Assembly: GCF_000764305.2 (NCBI RefSeq)
Contig: NW_025933269.1
Location: 90,242 to 154,241, forward strand
Origin: Hyalella azteca
Taxonomy: Eukaryota > Arthropoda > Malacostraca > Amphipoda > Hyalellidae
Direction of reading: 5' to 3'
Length of the DNA: 64,000 bases
Made by a program: the position numbers and the translations under genes. Below the pieces are notes generated by a model that did not search any database, was not told the origin of the DNA, and saw only the letters and a program-made list of their open reading frames with translations. Each line of letters opens with the position of its first letter. The stretch's first letter is position 1. Below are positions 1 through 12,975 of this stretch, piece after piece.

Positions 1-2389
1 GGATTATTTTTATTGTCCCCGCATGCATCATCGTGACGAATCCTAATTAGATACCGAAAAATACCTTTTTTCCGCAACATTTGAGCTCATGGCCCATTGA
101 GCGAAGCGGGGGAAATGTAATGGATAATAATTCAAAGAAGACAATAAATATTATTCCAATAAATGAGAGATTTGCACGATGGAAAATTGTGGTCATTATT
201 GACAGTCCAGGAAATTATAGAACGACAATGGTAAATTATGCGGAGCCAGGATTATAGAGAGAATTGATGAGGCGACTCTTAAGAACAAGGCTGATTGATT
301 GGTGATGATTAAAACGTAATTTCATTGCAACTCAAATTTTCAAGTTTGAATGTTGAAGGAAATAGAAGTAAACAAAAAAGAGCATCATAAACTCGGTAGA
401 ATAACAAAGAATGAGAAGCGCGCACTACAATTGACAATATTGATAAGATGGCGTGCCAGCTGGCACGAGCTGCAGCGCAGGCCGCGATGTTTATAGAGAA
501 CAAAAGACGGCCGGCTGAGGCTGGCAAGCAGATGGGGTTGCGTATATACATGCATGGTACCCACACATCAGAAATAGAAGTGCGGGCGCTACACTGCAGC
601 AGCTGCATTATAGCTGGCTTACCCCAGTAATGGCGTCACTGATCTCTACAAAAAGAAACAAGGCTCGTCAAAACTTAGGCTTCATAATGGTTCTCTTAGT
701 ATTTGAGCTCTCCTTATGAAAGGTGCAATGCGCTCGCTAACGAGGCGCATGCGCTAGTGGGATATTCATCAAGTCGGGAGGGATCATGACCGCCAGAGCC
801 TCAAGCTCAGACTCCAATGTTGGTTGAAGCGCCTAATTCTGGAAGCTTCGACACCAACAATTCTTCAATGTCTGCTTCAAATATTCTTAATTTCATTCGC
901 ACGGGACACGAAGTTAACCTCACATTTCAGTTTATTACACCTAAATCAATTTGCCAGTCCAGCTCGGCCTTGCTAACGTTAATGTTGAATGGATTATACT
1001 GAGGGACGAATTGTGCTTAAACTTGCCATTTATTCGGAACAAAAAAATATTGCCTTTGACCAGAAGTTCCTGAACCTTTTCATGAAGAAAAATATGGCAT
1101 TTCTATACCGCAACCCGCATCTATGGACGGTCAGAGTAGCAGGTATAGCAGGTAAAGGAGGAGGAGGCAGCGATCGTGGCAGAGCAGCCTTGTGCGTCTC
1201 CCAAACACCTGCCATTCCAACGTGACTGGCCTTCAGCGCCCTCAGCCCCAGGCGCCGTATACATATCACCACACATACAAGTCACTCATGCAAGTCAACG
1301 TAGTCATGATAAAATGCTATATCCGCACCACGCTCTATGGAGTAACGGACGTAATGGTTAAGAATATAACGTGTAGACTGGTGAATAATGTAACGGGTCC
1401 CGGGACCCCGAAAGAACACTTGTGGCCAAGCCCGGCCAAATAGCTCTATCTCTCGACACACATGATAGTACACCTGCACCTCAGCGGTAACTGACAGTTA
1501 CCTTGTAATGTAACGGTCAAAAGATGCAAATCGATTGATAGAAATAATAATAAATGATAGTAAATTTGAGAATAATTCGAAACTCTGAAACCTTCAACTG
1601 ATCTCGCATGCTGAACAGATCAATGCGATCTTTACTTTGGTGAGATTTTTGATCATTTGACATGATTATCAAGTCATCCAGGAATAGTTTCAGTAATAAC
1701 TTGTAATAATGCTAACTTTTAAAATAGCGATGGAAATAGATTTGATTCCTTGAGAACGTTTCTTATATCGACAAATAAATAGAATGTTTTAAGAGCACCG
1801 AAAGTTCCTCAGAATCTGTAGTGGCATCTTCGTTTTAAAATTACTCGTATCATGGAGGTACTGACGATAAAATTTACGAAAAAGAGATGACGCCTCATTA
1901 GTTGGGCATTTGGAAGCGCTTAATGAGAGTTTAGGCGGTGGCTTCCTGACCACCTGAGGTGCTTTGCTACCGCGCATAGAGATGTGGAGCCTCACGTATG
2001 ATATTATTCTCTGCAGGAACGGATCATCGTATCTCGGGTTCATGATACAAATTTTATGCGTATGCAATTGAGATCAATTGCAACAGGAGCGACGGCTTTA
2101 GAGCAACAGTTGTATGATGGTGTAGGTTGCAACACAATTGGCGTTGTCAAGGAGTGGATTTTGACGCCACCAAGATTTAGAAATACGTTAGATATTCTTG
2201 ATATATTCGTTACAAATATTGCTTACAATCTGAAACAAGCACTCAACACTTTCTGAAAAAGTAATATCAAAAATCGTAATAAAAAACCTAAGCGTTCAAG
2301 AAAAAGTGGATATCAAAGAAAACTATTATTTGCGACAAGTTAGCAATGACTATTAAAAAGCTTATATCCTTAGTATTTGTTTGGGACAT
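1..2389. other. Intergenic DNA, no gene recognised
   Basis: Only short open frames with no recognisable family, no splice-supported exon chain and no transposon signature. A 12-bp perfect palindrome (GGTCCCGGGACC) lies near 1397. The left edge of the window cuts through this non-coding DNA. Confidence 0.6.
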
Positions 2390-3137
2390 AGCAGTCCCAG
2401 GCCACGATGGATCGCCGCCTTTGGTTATCGTTCATCCGCCCTCATTTGGGCCACCTGATGCACGATGCTGTTGCTTGCTTCTCGCCGCTGGTAGTGTTGC
2501 AGGGGAGGTCGATCTGGGATTGTGCCCAGGAACACGTCTAGTTGTTTCTTGAATGTCTCCAGGGTGAACTCCCCCTCTCTTAGATCCCTTGGTAGGGCGT
2601 TGAACAGCCTTGGCCCTGCCACGGAAAGTGATCCTTCCCGCAGGGATTATGAAATCTGACCGCGGATCTGTTAGGTAGTGGGGGTATCTTGCACAGTCTT
2701 CCCCTTCTCTCGTTGTGATATGTCTGAATCCTGAAGTCCTCGCTCTCGAAGTTTGGCACCAATCCGGTTATCATTTTCCGTGTGTACAGAATGACATACC
2801 TCTCCCGTCTCCTCTGCAGTGAGTACAAATTCAGTCGCTGTAACCTCCCCCAGTAGTTAAAATTCTCCATCCCTCTGATCCTGGAAGTAAAGGTTCGTTG
2901 GACTCCTTCCAGTTGCCGTATTGCGCCTAGTGTGAACGGAGTCCAGAGCTGGCCGCAGTATTCAAGGATAGGTATTACAAGGGCTCTGAAGAGTGTGATC
3001 ATCGGTTCCGCTTCTCTCGTTCTGAACGTCCGCCAGATCCACCCCATCTGTTGTCTACCTTTTGCGGTTATTGCCGGTATGTGATCACCAAAATTTACCT
3101 GATTGTTCATTATAGAGAAAAATTGTGGCGTATGCAA
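2390..3137 (-). mobile_element. 5'-truncated non-LTR retrotransposon, reverse-transcriptase C-terminal region
   Basis: Read on the minus strand from 3137 downward, the translation is the C-terminal thumb and tail region typical of CR1-like LINE polyproteins: HIPAITAKGRQQMGWIWRTF, then an EYCGQLWTP segment, then SLQRRRERYVILYTRKMITG, then AGPRLFNALPRDLRE. The first part is open from 3137 to about 2600; the last part continues in another frame from 2622 to 2425, so there is a frameshift near 2600. The polymerase palm, its YADD motif and any endonuclease are absent, so this is a dead 3' fragment. A short hairpin (GGGAC/GTCCC) follows near 2385-2400, where the 3' end should be. Family identity rests on recognised motifs, not on a search. 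Confidence 0.85.
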
Positions 3138-4904
3138 GAAATTACTTTACAAAGAACACAAGTAAACAAAACGATCTTTCTTTTGTTTCCTTTTATAATT
3201 TCTTTAGCCCAGACATTTCGTTACTTTTACTGAGAAAATGTGTTTATTCAAGTTATCGAATAACTGGAGTAAGCAGCAACGCAGAGCTCACAAACTTCGC
3301 GCCTTTTGAAGCCGGAACAAACGATGCCATCGTCGAGTTATGCTGCATTTGTGTACGAACGATCATAATACTTCACTTACAGACTAGAACTAGAGTTAAC
3401 AAGTCTTCAGCAACGAATAACATGGATGCAATTAATATATCCGAAGAATAAGGGTAAACTCAAAAAGACACATTTTAGAGGACACGGGACTCGCTCAAGG
3501 AACAATGTGCGTTAATCACAAGAGGTCTCTGCACTATCAATGTTATATGGACACTACCCTGCATTTTATCGAGGATTCGATTTTATTACGAATATTCGCA
3601 TCATCGCACGCAAGCGAGGTCATCGGAAAATTTCATTTCAGATTGCAAAGGAAAAGAAATCAATGGCTGAATAAAGAAATATTGTTAGTCGTGAGTCATA
3701 GTGTTGTGTTATATAGTTCCTCACTGTTGGCCTTTAGACTGGAAATCGTTACATTTCACTAAGCGCCAAATTTATAACATTCCCTACGAGCATGGCTCGC
3801 TGGCAGGACTTCAATATGAGAAACACTAGCAAAACAATCCTATTACTGTAGCAACTGAGAAAATGTGATAGTAACAATGAATCACGCTAATCAAGTTACG
3901 CCTGCCCTCTAGAACACGACCAGCACGGCTGCAGTGAGACATCAGAGCAGAGTTTGGACGATGTCGCTGCCATGCAGCTGTGTGAGCCCACAAGTGGACG
4001 TTAAGTAAGCGCCGCAGATGTTGTTATCATCAGGAGGTTACGAGGGCGCATTCCTGCAGTGTCGGAGGTGACATGCCAATGAGCATCCTGCGCCCTAAAC
4101 ATGCCAGCCGCAGCGATGCCATATCGACTGACCTTACGACTCCGCTACACCATCGTGCCAGTCACAAATTCAGAAGCGCCGACGCTCATGCGAATACATT
4201 ACTTATATTAGTCTAAGTAATTCCGAAGGAAGACGAAAATGTGTAATTTTTCATGCCTATGCAGCAAAATATTTGCAGTCTTTATTTGGTTATATCAAGT
4301 ATGTTAACTAAGCAATTCCACAGTAATCGCGGGACTGTAGGTAAGGTGCGGCTTGTGTCATGAGAAGCGTTTGAGTTTCTGCAAGCTTTGATTCCAGTCG
4401 CGGAGTGCACGCACGACTTGTTGAAGTAATCTTATCTGCAAACGTCGAGACTCGAGCAACTGTACATGATGGCAGAGCTCCGGGGACAGCATCAGGTTCA
4501 GAGTTAAACAGAAGCCTCCCAGCACCTGATTAACTGAAATAATGTAGTAGTATTCATTTCTAAGTAAAAATTATTGCACTCAGTTAATAAAAGGGTCGTT
4601 TGATTTTGTTTCTCATATACAAGTACCAAAGAAGTAGAAGATAAGTATTTGAGAAAAAATTTTCCTGACCGACACTAAGTTGAGAACATGAACGGCTTTT
4701 AGAAGTGTTCACAAACACTGAAAGACACTGTAAGAAAGTAACATCTAAATAGAATTAGCATAAATTTTACAGGTTATAAATAAAATTTCTTGAAATTAAA
4801 CAATGAAACTAACTTGGTATTGCCATAACCAGCAAAGACAGCGTCACATATTCGTGTAATGCAACGGAAGTGAAATGCTGACCTTGGTGCAAACCCCATA
4901 GACT
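3138..4904. other. Intergenic DNA, no gene recognised
   Basis: No gene or transposon recognised. The segment around 3900-4160 is richer in G+C than its surroundings but has no coding signal that I can support. Confidence 0.55.
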
Positions 4905-5060
4905 GTGGCAAGCACGTGACGTGTCCTGTGACCTACTTACTGCACGTGACGTGTCCTGTGACCCATTTACTGCACGCGCCGTATACAAGCACGTGACGTG
5001 TCCTGTGACCCACTTATTTCACGCGACGTATATGCAAGCATGTGACGTGTTCCGTGCCCG
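4905..5060. repeat. Tandem repeat of CACGTGACGTG-containing units
   Basis: Imperfect array in which GCACGTGACGTGTCCTGTGA starts at 4912, 4942 and 4989, with a diverged copy at 5038. Degenerate half-units (GCACGCGCCGTATACAA and a relative) lie at 4972 and about 5020. Spacing is 30, 47 and 49 bp, so the underlying unit is about 47 bp with a 17-bp segment missing from the first copy. Each main unit carries an E-box (CACGTG) overlapping a CRE-like TGACGTG. Confidence 0.85.
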
Positions 5061-5577
5061 AAATACTCGTGCTATAAGCGACGTTGCAGCGTAGGCTGGA
5101 AATGACAGCGATATCTGCGGACACGCCAGCGGAACTTGTCTCAAGGTGAGGCATCCGTCATGTTCTTCCAAGACAGCGCTAAATAAATGACGCCCACACA
5201 TTTCACAATGTAACACTTATTCAAATAACAGTGAAAGACTTTTACGTTGTAAAATTGAATCGATTCGAATAATAACACATGAGATGCAGTATTTGACGGA
5301 TCCACTAGTCATTACATTATTTCGACTTGAACTGTTCCGTGATCCATTTAAAGACAATTTTGCAGATAGCTTCCGTAAGTTTAGACGTTAAAACATCACA
5401 TTACCATGGGAAAACTGTCACTGCTTTTAATGATTCAAATATTCTTCAAGCAAGTTTCAAGAATACACCGAGTCATTTGAGATGCGTCTAAATGTCAGGA
5501 CCTGTTTTCGTAAGTCAACCAGTCCAATGCATCGCAGCACGAATGGACTACAGGTTCGATTAAATGAACGGGTAACA

Positions 5578-5830
5578 TTATATTCGCTACAATGAATGGA
5601 TAAAATTGAATTCCCCGTAATGTATGAATAACCTTAAATTTGCTTTGATGCATGAATAAACTTGAATCTGCTTCAAGCTACGAAGAAATTTATATTCACT
5701 ATTATGTATGGATAAATTTATATTCACCATAATTATGAATAACCTTACATTTGCTGTGATGCATGATTAAGCTTGAATTCGCTATAATGCATGAATAACG
5801 ATGTATATTCGCTAAAATGAATTGGTGAAC
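5578..5830. repeat. AT-rich minisatellite, 28-bp period, about 9 copies
   Basis: Successive units begin with ATTCGCTA-like sequence and contain ATGCATGAATAACCTTGA-like sequence. Copies are diverged but keep a period of about 28 bp across the array. No gene lies within or immediately beside it. Confidence 0.8.
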
Positions 5831-6180
5831 TAATATATATTCGTTTTTACTTTTATTTCCTTCCATTATTTATATGGAAATATTTCACTGCAATTCTTGA
5901 TGAAATCTCGCCAGAATCATGAACAATTGCAGTAAAAATTAGTCTCCATAAAAAATGAGTCTCCTTGAGCCACGTCAAGGAACAAGCATTTCGCAAGCTA
6001 TCCCACGATTGGATCAGGTGTGATCTTGCATGTTTTCAAATACTAGTAAATTGGTCAGGGGTAAAATACGTCGAGAATAACCCAAGTGCGCGGCAATGCA
6101 GAGGAGAGGAATCTGGGTCTCACGGTCGCCTCACGCATCTGGGCTCCGTAATGGAGAGCAGCAGCGTGCATGGATGTGTT

Positions 6181-6270
6181 CTCCGTATATCGTGTGCTCC
6201 GTATAACGCGTCCTCCGTATAACGTGTGCTCCGTATAACTTGTGCTCCCCATATCCTCCGTATATCCCGC
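6181..6270. repeat. Minisatellite, 16-bp period, about 6 copies
   Basis: CTCCGTATAACGTGTG-like units start at 6181, 6197, 6213, 6229, 6245 and about 6256. The first four are nearly identical. Confidence 0.88.
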
Positions 6271-8197
6271 ACGGCACCGGCACCCGGGATTGAGGTCAGC
6301 AGCGGCTTCCTCGCTCCCTCGCCACCAATTGATCACAGCGGCCAAGGTCAGCAGCCTTGTTCGCTCTGAAGCTTCTACACAGCCTCAGTTATACATACAC
6401 TATACAGGCTAGCCATGTGATCGATACTTATACAATACATCACATCTAATATGTCAAAATATTATATTACCGGACGACTTCAACAATGACAGGATGTTAT
6501 GAAATTACTACGTCTACTATATAACTGAATGTTGGACAACGACCGAATGTTATTCAACAATCGTACGTCTAAAATAACTATAACAAAGTTAAACTGTACT
6601 GAACGCTATAGGATGAGGACCAAGCTGCGATTTGGTTTGCGTTGATCATGAAGGAGTTGAGGGGAGGGCGACACTGGCTCCAAGCTGGCTAACGCCTTCC
6701 CGTGCTTGCGCTTTCCAGCGGCTGCCTTCTCACGATGGCCCAACGTTGTCATTCTCCGTCTTGACACAAACACTGCATAAATCCAGTAATTGCTGGAAAT
6801 TTTCTAGCTAACAAACAATTTAGGAAACATTTTAGATAATCCGGCAGATAGCGGGACAATTACATCGAAAAATTTTTTGCGGTTAAAATTAAATAAAATA
6901 TGATCGTAGAGATGGCAATACTTTTTAACACATTTTCACGTACTGCTTCTCTGAGTCCGCGCAGATATCACCAAGTATAAATTAATACTGGACAAAATTC
7001 TGCAGTACTTAATTGAAGGACTGCGCGAGGCCATTCGAGTTTTTACATCGAGTTCCTTGGAGATCACAATTCACACGCTAAATTCACAGCCGGCGATGGC
7101 ATTAGCAGAGCCGGCAAGCATGCACATTGCACAAACACAGCCAGCACGCATATACGAGGTCAGACAAACAGAGACGGGCTGTAACACTATCAGGAACAAA
7201 CACACAAACAAGCTACTGAATGGACCACACAAAATAGCTCGTTGATAACCAGTTAGCCAAGGAAGTATTGGCGACCTAGTGTCAGTGCTGCAAATAAACT
7301 AACCATTACAATACGTAGCTAAAAGCAAGAAGACGGTGACATGGCACGAAGAAATTAAGAATATGCAGCGATCAAACAGTATGAATAAGAAATACTTGTA
7401 CCGCCACGGGCCAACACCAATAATCCAGCAATATTGGGGCGGACAAGACCTAGGAAGAGCATATTGCACGCGGGCAAGTAGGATTAATTAAGCAGGACAA
7501 GCGACACGCTGTCAGAGACGCGGAACTCAGCGTGATCATTTTTTGCAGCGTTGATATAAAAACTCGCGCTACACTCGACGCCAGAAGAGCAGTGCGTCCT
7601 TAACACAGGAAACACGCGCATGAGAACATAAATTCAGCGCCATTTCTTCAAGGCTCTGATATAATAATGCTGGTTTCCACAAGTCGATATACTCGATATA
7701 ATTGATTTATTTTCGATGAAGTTGTGAAGGTAAGATACAAGTGCGATGAACGCGCATAATAAACTAATATTAATAATTGAAATATTCGTGAAGTACGTAG
7801 ACATATGGATTTAAGAATGCAAAAGGTTCGGATCAGATCTTTGACAGTGTTCGAAGTCTGTTGACCAAAAATAAACAGACAGTTTTTATAAATCAATTAA
7901 ACTAAACAAACAAAATTCCAAGCCTTCGGAAAAATTGTTGGTGTACTGTAGGTGTGCAGGGTAAAGAGTTCCGTTGTTTCTGTACCTCACAGGAGCAGTA
8001 ATGGAAGTCCGGAAAGCCGAGGCGGAACAAAGGAGTGCAGTAATAGCGGTGACCACAGAGGACCAAAACAAGGACATTGAGCTGGGAGAAACTCCAAGTG
8101 AACAGTCAATAAACTGATCACAGTACAGCGTAACAAAGCCCCGTCACTGAGTTACCATGTTAGTAGGGCTGTAGTGTAGTCTGTACCAGTAACAGCC
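6271..8197. other. Intergenic DNA, no gene recognised
   Basis: No protein family, RNA gene or transposon signature recognised on either strand. Confidence 0.5.
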
Positions 8198-8272
8198 AAC
8201 ACGGCAGCGTGACATGGAGGCAGAGCAGCAACACGGCAGCGTGACATATAGGGAGAGCAACAACACGGCCAC
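8198..8272. repeat. Short tandem repeat, 32-bp period, 2-3 copies
   Basis: ACGGCAGCGTGACAT starts at 8201 and 8233, with a partial third copy (ACGGCC) at 8265. Each copy is followed by a GAG-rich segment and CAACA. Confidence 0.75.
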
Positions 8273-10474
8273 AACCTCAGTACATATCTATTGGTTTGCA
8301 TGCCTCAACCTTATTAGCGACCACGGTCTGACAATACTGCAATAGGTTCACATAATTTCATACGAGTTGAAAGCATTCCTGGTTCGCAATATCAGAACAA
8401 TAATGACCGGACTGAGGTTATCGTGAGTTACACCTGCAAATGCGCCTCACCTGAAGTGCTGATCGTTCGTCTTTTTCTTCAAGACACACAAGGCTTCAGT
8501 GGCTTCTTCAACACTCGAGAGGCTCTGTGATCCACAAATTTTGCACGTCAATCCCAGCCATAAGCAGGTGCAGGTAATTGGGCAATTGAGTGATACCGGT
8601 CTTAAATATCGTTTGCGAAGCATGATTTTAACTCAGTAACGCAGGTTAAACGTTATAAGCAGGCTTATAGCAATCGTCATGCGCAGGAACATGATCGGCA
8701 TTCAACTGCGCGCAGCGCACTAAAGCTCGAATTAAGAAGCTAATTTGAACATCACATTTAACTTGTTCACGAGTTGTTCGACTGAACAAAATGCTTCGAG
8801 TACCGTAGATTTGTAGGTGTTAAATTTGTACCCATTTCTCGAAACATCTACTGGTATCTGTGGGCATCCTGAGTCCCTCCATACAGCGTTAGCATTAGCA
8901 ACATACCGTATATAAAAGGAACGAGTGAAATTGGAATACTCATATAAATCAGCATTATCTTTTAAAACCGATGAATTAGCCCGTTCGCAGCGGTCCAAAT
9001 TCCTCAACCACAGTGGAGTCTGTGCACGTGTTCACAAAACACATACACGTTTTCAAAATGTAGGGCAAGCTCAACTGAAAGCATGAGCAATGAGGGATCT
9101 AAAAACAAACAAATATCTAGTGGATTCAGTGACTGAAACAGTTCAAGAACTCGAGCAAAAGTAAACAGTACCGAAGAATTGAGTTCAGTATCAGGCAAGA
9201 GGGCAACAAAGGAATCCGTTTCTAATGGTGGCGTCGCGAGGCCGATGCGACCAAGGACAGTAAGAGGAGATAGGGGCAGGGTTGTACGCATCCGAGCGCT
9301 TGTATACGCGAGCTGTTTACCTTCAAAACCAACCTCAGGCTATAAACTCCATCGCTTCGTCTACCCATGTAGGAATCGTTCTTACGACCTGCCAGTCACA
9401 GGAAGCAGGAGACGTGTTAGTAGCTGCCCGGCAAATTGGCCGAATGAGACTACGGGAATTTCGATTTTGCTCAGTTGAAAGAAACTTCAGTTGTGTCGTA
9501 ATGAACATGTGTCAGGCTGTGGCATTATGAAGCGTTGTTCTTGGTCAATACACTATAATTATAATTTATTCTTGCTGGCACAGCTGAGGATTAGATTCAG
9601 TTTGTACTATCGTGGACCATAAAAAGAAGCTCACTGAACTCGAAGGCATTGCATTAGCGAATTTAGTTTACAAGTTGAAAATATAACCGCAAACTACATG
9701 AACAAAAATTTAACAATTGGACTGCATCAGTTATAAATAATATATCCCGCGCAGTTTCTTGCTCAAAATAAATTCGCACGTTTCCATGCAATAAAAATTT
9801 CGACTGCTGAACCACTGTTCCGAAGCCCCCCAAGGTTCTCCTCGCAGTACAAGAGAAAAAAACTGATAGCTCACATAAAATTTAAATATAGAAGGCAGCG
9901 ATGCAAATGATTAGCCTGCACATGAAGCTACTTGAAGGTCGTCATCAACAAATTAGGATCAGGAGGGATGAATATGGGCAGGAATGCAGGCCGCCTTCAG
10001 GAGCGACATGCCTGACATAGCAGGCACCCCTCCTGGCGGGGCCATGTACAAGGACAACTCGGTCCAAGCGGCGTGTCAACGCACCGACGTAGAAAACGTA
10101 GCAAATCTGTTCTAATTTGCAAGAACTCAACATACTCTACGATTGATTATGAAAATACATATTATAGAGCGCCAGTAATAGAGATTTATAAATAAAAAAA
10201 GTGATATGTGGAGAATGTTTATGATAGCACGATCGTACGAAAGGCGATAATCACACAAGACATTTTTTCACAATTAAAAACAATAAATTTGAAAACCACG
10301 TTAACATACAAAGCAGGATTTTCATTTCTACGTTCTTCACGCTCCGAAAATAAAATCACGCTCAAATTCGCTGTTTAAGATTTAATTCTCCCGCGCTAAA
10401 TGTTGCATCAAATGGATGGTATCCTTTGTAGTTCAGTGCGAAGCAAAGTTGCTTACGGAACGATCGAATTGTCT
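8273..10474. other. Intergenic DNA, no gene recognised
   Basis: Two adjacent minus-strand open frames (9291-9004 and 9007-8732) together span about 185 codons, but they show no recognisable domain and are not supported as a gene. Nothing else stands out. Confidence 0.5.
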
Positions 10475-10562
10475 AGAGGAAGACATATCATTGGTCAGAG
10501 GAAGACATATCATAGGTCAGAGGAAGACTTGTCATTGATCAGAGGAAGACATATCATTGGTC
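10475..10562. repeat. Minisatellite, 22-bp period, 4 copies
   Basis: AGAGGAAGACATATCATTGG units start at 10475, 10497, 10519 and 10541, with few substitutions between copies. Confidence 0.9.
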
Positions 10563-12878
10563 CTGCAAGCAGGGCTTAATGAGCTGTCATGCGAGTGCTA
10601 CTCGAGAGCTGGCAGCTTGGAAAAAAAGGCTCACACGATTTAGCTTCATAAGACGATGTGAGCAGTCGCAATTTCTATACATTTAATCATGAGCGGAGTA
10701 GAAAAACTGAATAATGTAAACTGAGTAATGTAGCAACAATTTTAGATGAATACATGGGGACTGCGAACGAGTTGAGTTGATTATTATATTATTCATAAAT
10801 CGATTTCATTATTGTATATTTGCCCACCGAAAACTTTATAACTATTATATTAAGATTCTTCTACTGGGAAGAATTCAATTTGGGGGCAGAACGCAAGCCT
10901 CTTCATGCGTAATGAGAAATTTTCTCTCTACTCTCGGCCTCCCAGTGATCTCATTATTTGCTTCATATATAATAGCATACAGGGACACAAACATAATGAC
11001 CTGACACACACTAATTCCTAGTGTAGTCTTAACGAACTGGGACGTCTGGGCGTTAAGTGGACGTCTCGAGTGAAGAACAAAAGCAGCGGCGGAGTGCAAG
11101 GCGGCGACGCGGGGCGTTGTTAACCTCAGGACAAGCGAGAGGCGAGACAAGCGTCAGTTGGAGGGACTGCCCCGCTTATTGCGGCAGCGGTGGTGACTGC
11201 CGCGAGGATGTTCCTTCAGCGGTGCTACAGACGTGCAGCTGTGGCTGCATGCGAATAGGGACTGTGGATAATTCTAACTGTACAACACAGTTAGTGCGGC
11301 AGCAGTACATGAAGAGCAGCATCCACTGAATAGCATTAATTACACCCGATACAAAAGCAGTTCCCCTCAGAACGGAAGCTAATTCACCAGTTACACCCAA
11401 AACAGTAGAAGTTAAAGTAAGAGAAGCAATAATAGTCACAATTGTTTCTGGCAGAATTGTTTGAAGCAACGGAACATCAGTGTGCTAAATTGTAGCAACC
11501 ATGGCAGAAGTAGCATTAGCAGTTAGCTATGTAAAGATACAGTATTTCTGCAATAGCAGCAGGGCTGCTGTATGGCTATCAGCCATGTACAGTAGCAACA
11601 GCGACGACCCACATTCAGAAGAGGCACTGAACCGTTGCATATGCGACGGACGGGCAAAACCTCAACCCCAAATAGATAGCTTTTAGTGCCCACATACAAG
11701 ACATTTATCTGCACATAACAAGCTACTTCAGACTCTGAACACCTATCGCTACTCCATTCGAGTGAGTATTGAAGGTTAGGTCCTCTCATCGTTCCTTGAA
11801 CTGCACTATTGTAGCTCTGATCACCGATCCGTTGAGACAAAATGGATAAATAACAATATAAACCTAAGAACCGTGGCCTAGACCAGTTGGTCACAAATAA
11901 AAACAACGATAAGTCAGACTTGTTAAGCGCATTGAGGTTCCGATGTATTTAGCCCATCCGGCATAGATGTGTGTCAAGCGCTAACAAAACAATGCAGCTA
12001 TAGGTCGAATACGAACTAACCCAGTTCCGCAGTTAGCTACACATCTAAATCTAGTAAATATTTTTGGGATATTAAGGATTTATTAACTTTTTTAGATAGG
12101 TAGATTGAGTTAATGTAAGATTTTAACCTAATTTATAAACAACAATAAATGAAACTAAATATCTCCATTTTCTACTGGTATCTTCTACTGGTAACCATCA
12201 TACCCTCGTTCTTGTAAAAAATAAATTGCCACAAAGGCCAAATAAAATCGGGACATATGATTTATGATCAATAATAATAATAAACAATCTAGATTGATGG
12301 GATAATAATAATGGTTGTCGAGTCCAGTGCGTATGTATGAGCGGCTATTATAGGACTCCGGCAGCACGTCGGAGGACACACGCCAAGCTGCACAGAGGCT
12401 CGTCACAGGATGAAGGACAAGCTTACATCTACAGACTATAATCACGTGTCCTTCTTGGACGTGGCCGCAAAAACCAGTACTCGCCCCAGCGACACACAAC
12501 AGCACGCTTGTTGAAAGCGTACAATTTCTCAAAGCGAGCAAAGATATGCGTAAAATCTTCCCGACAGTAAAACTTTCAAAAAATTGCCAGTATTCTGCAG
12601 TTATCAGTAAAAAATGACATACAAACTGGAGCGTACCGTTAATTCAAGACCGACAAACGAAAAACGCCTTGATTTTCAGCGAGATATGTTGTGCAGAGTT
12701 CAGTCTCGGTAGAAGCGCCCAAGTGATACGCAATTGTTTGTTCATTGGCCGGTCTTAAGAGGCGAACCACCCAAGAGTAGCAACGGAGATGCAAATTTAG
12801 CAGCGCCGTCGCACTGCGCTCAACGGCGCCCATGCCGAGCACTGATGCGCGCTTGGGGCTACAGCAGCTGCCATATTT
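10563..12878. other. Intergenic DNA with a G+C-rich patch
   Basis: No gene recognised. About 11040-11240 is clearly richer in G+C and CpG than the surroundings and includes a TCAGT initiator-like pentamer near 11153. No exon chain can be attached to it. Confidence 0.5.
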
Positions 12879-12975
12879 GCTACAGCAGACATGCTGTTGG
12901 CTACAGCAGACATGCTGTTGGCTACAGCAGACATGCTGTTGGCTACAGCAGACATGCTGTTGGCTACAGCTATAT
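12879..12975. repeat. Minisatellite, 21-bp period, 4 full copies plus a partial
   Basis: GCTACAGCAGACATGCTGTT units start at 12879, 12900, 12921 and 12942, with a partial copy at 12963. The copies are essentially identical. Each unit contains an inverted repeat (ACAGCA and TGCTGT around a 4-base loop). Because 21 is a multiple of three, a plus-strand frame reads repeated YSRHAVG heptapeptides; nothing else supports translation. Confidence 0.93.

Noticed and set aside
3272..3292. Partial resemblance to a SMART cDNA primer (AAGCAG ... CAACGCAGAG)
   Set aside because: The match is broken by a missing central segment and is short; chance is likely.
5297..5312. GGATCCACTAGT, as in a common plasmid polylinker
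   Set aside because: Only 12 bases match and the flanks do not continue as vector.
8732..9291. Two abutting minus-strand open frames (about 95 and 91 codons) overlapping by 4 bases
   Set aside because: No recognisable domain, no splice or promoter support, and open frames of this size are expected by chance in this much sequence.
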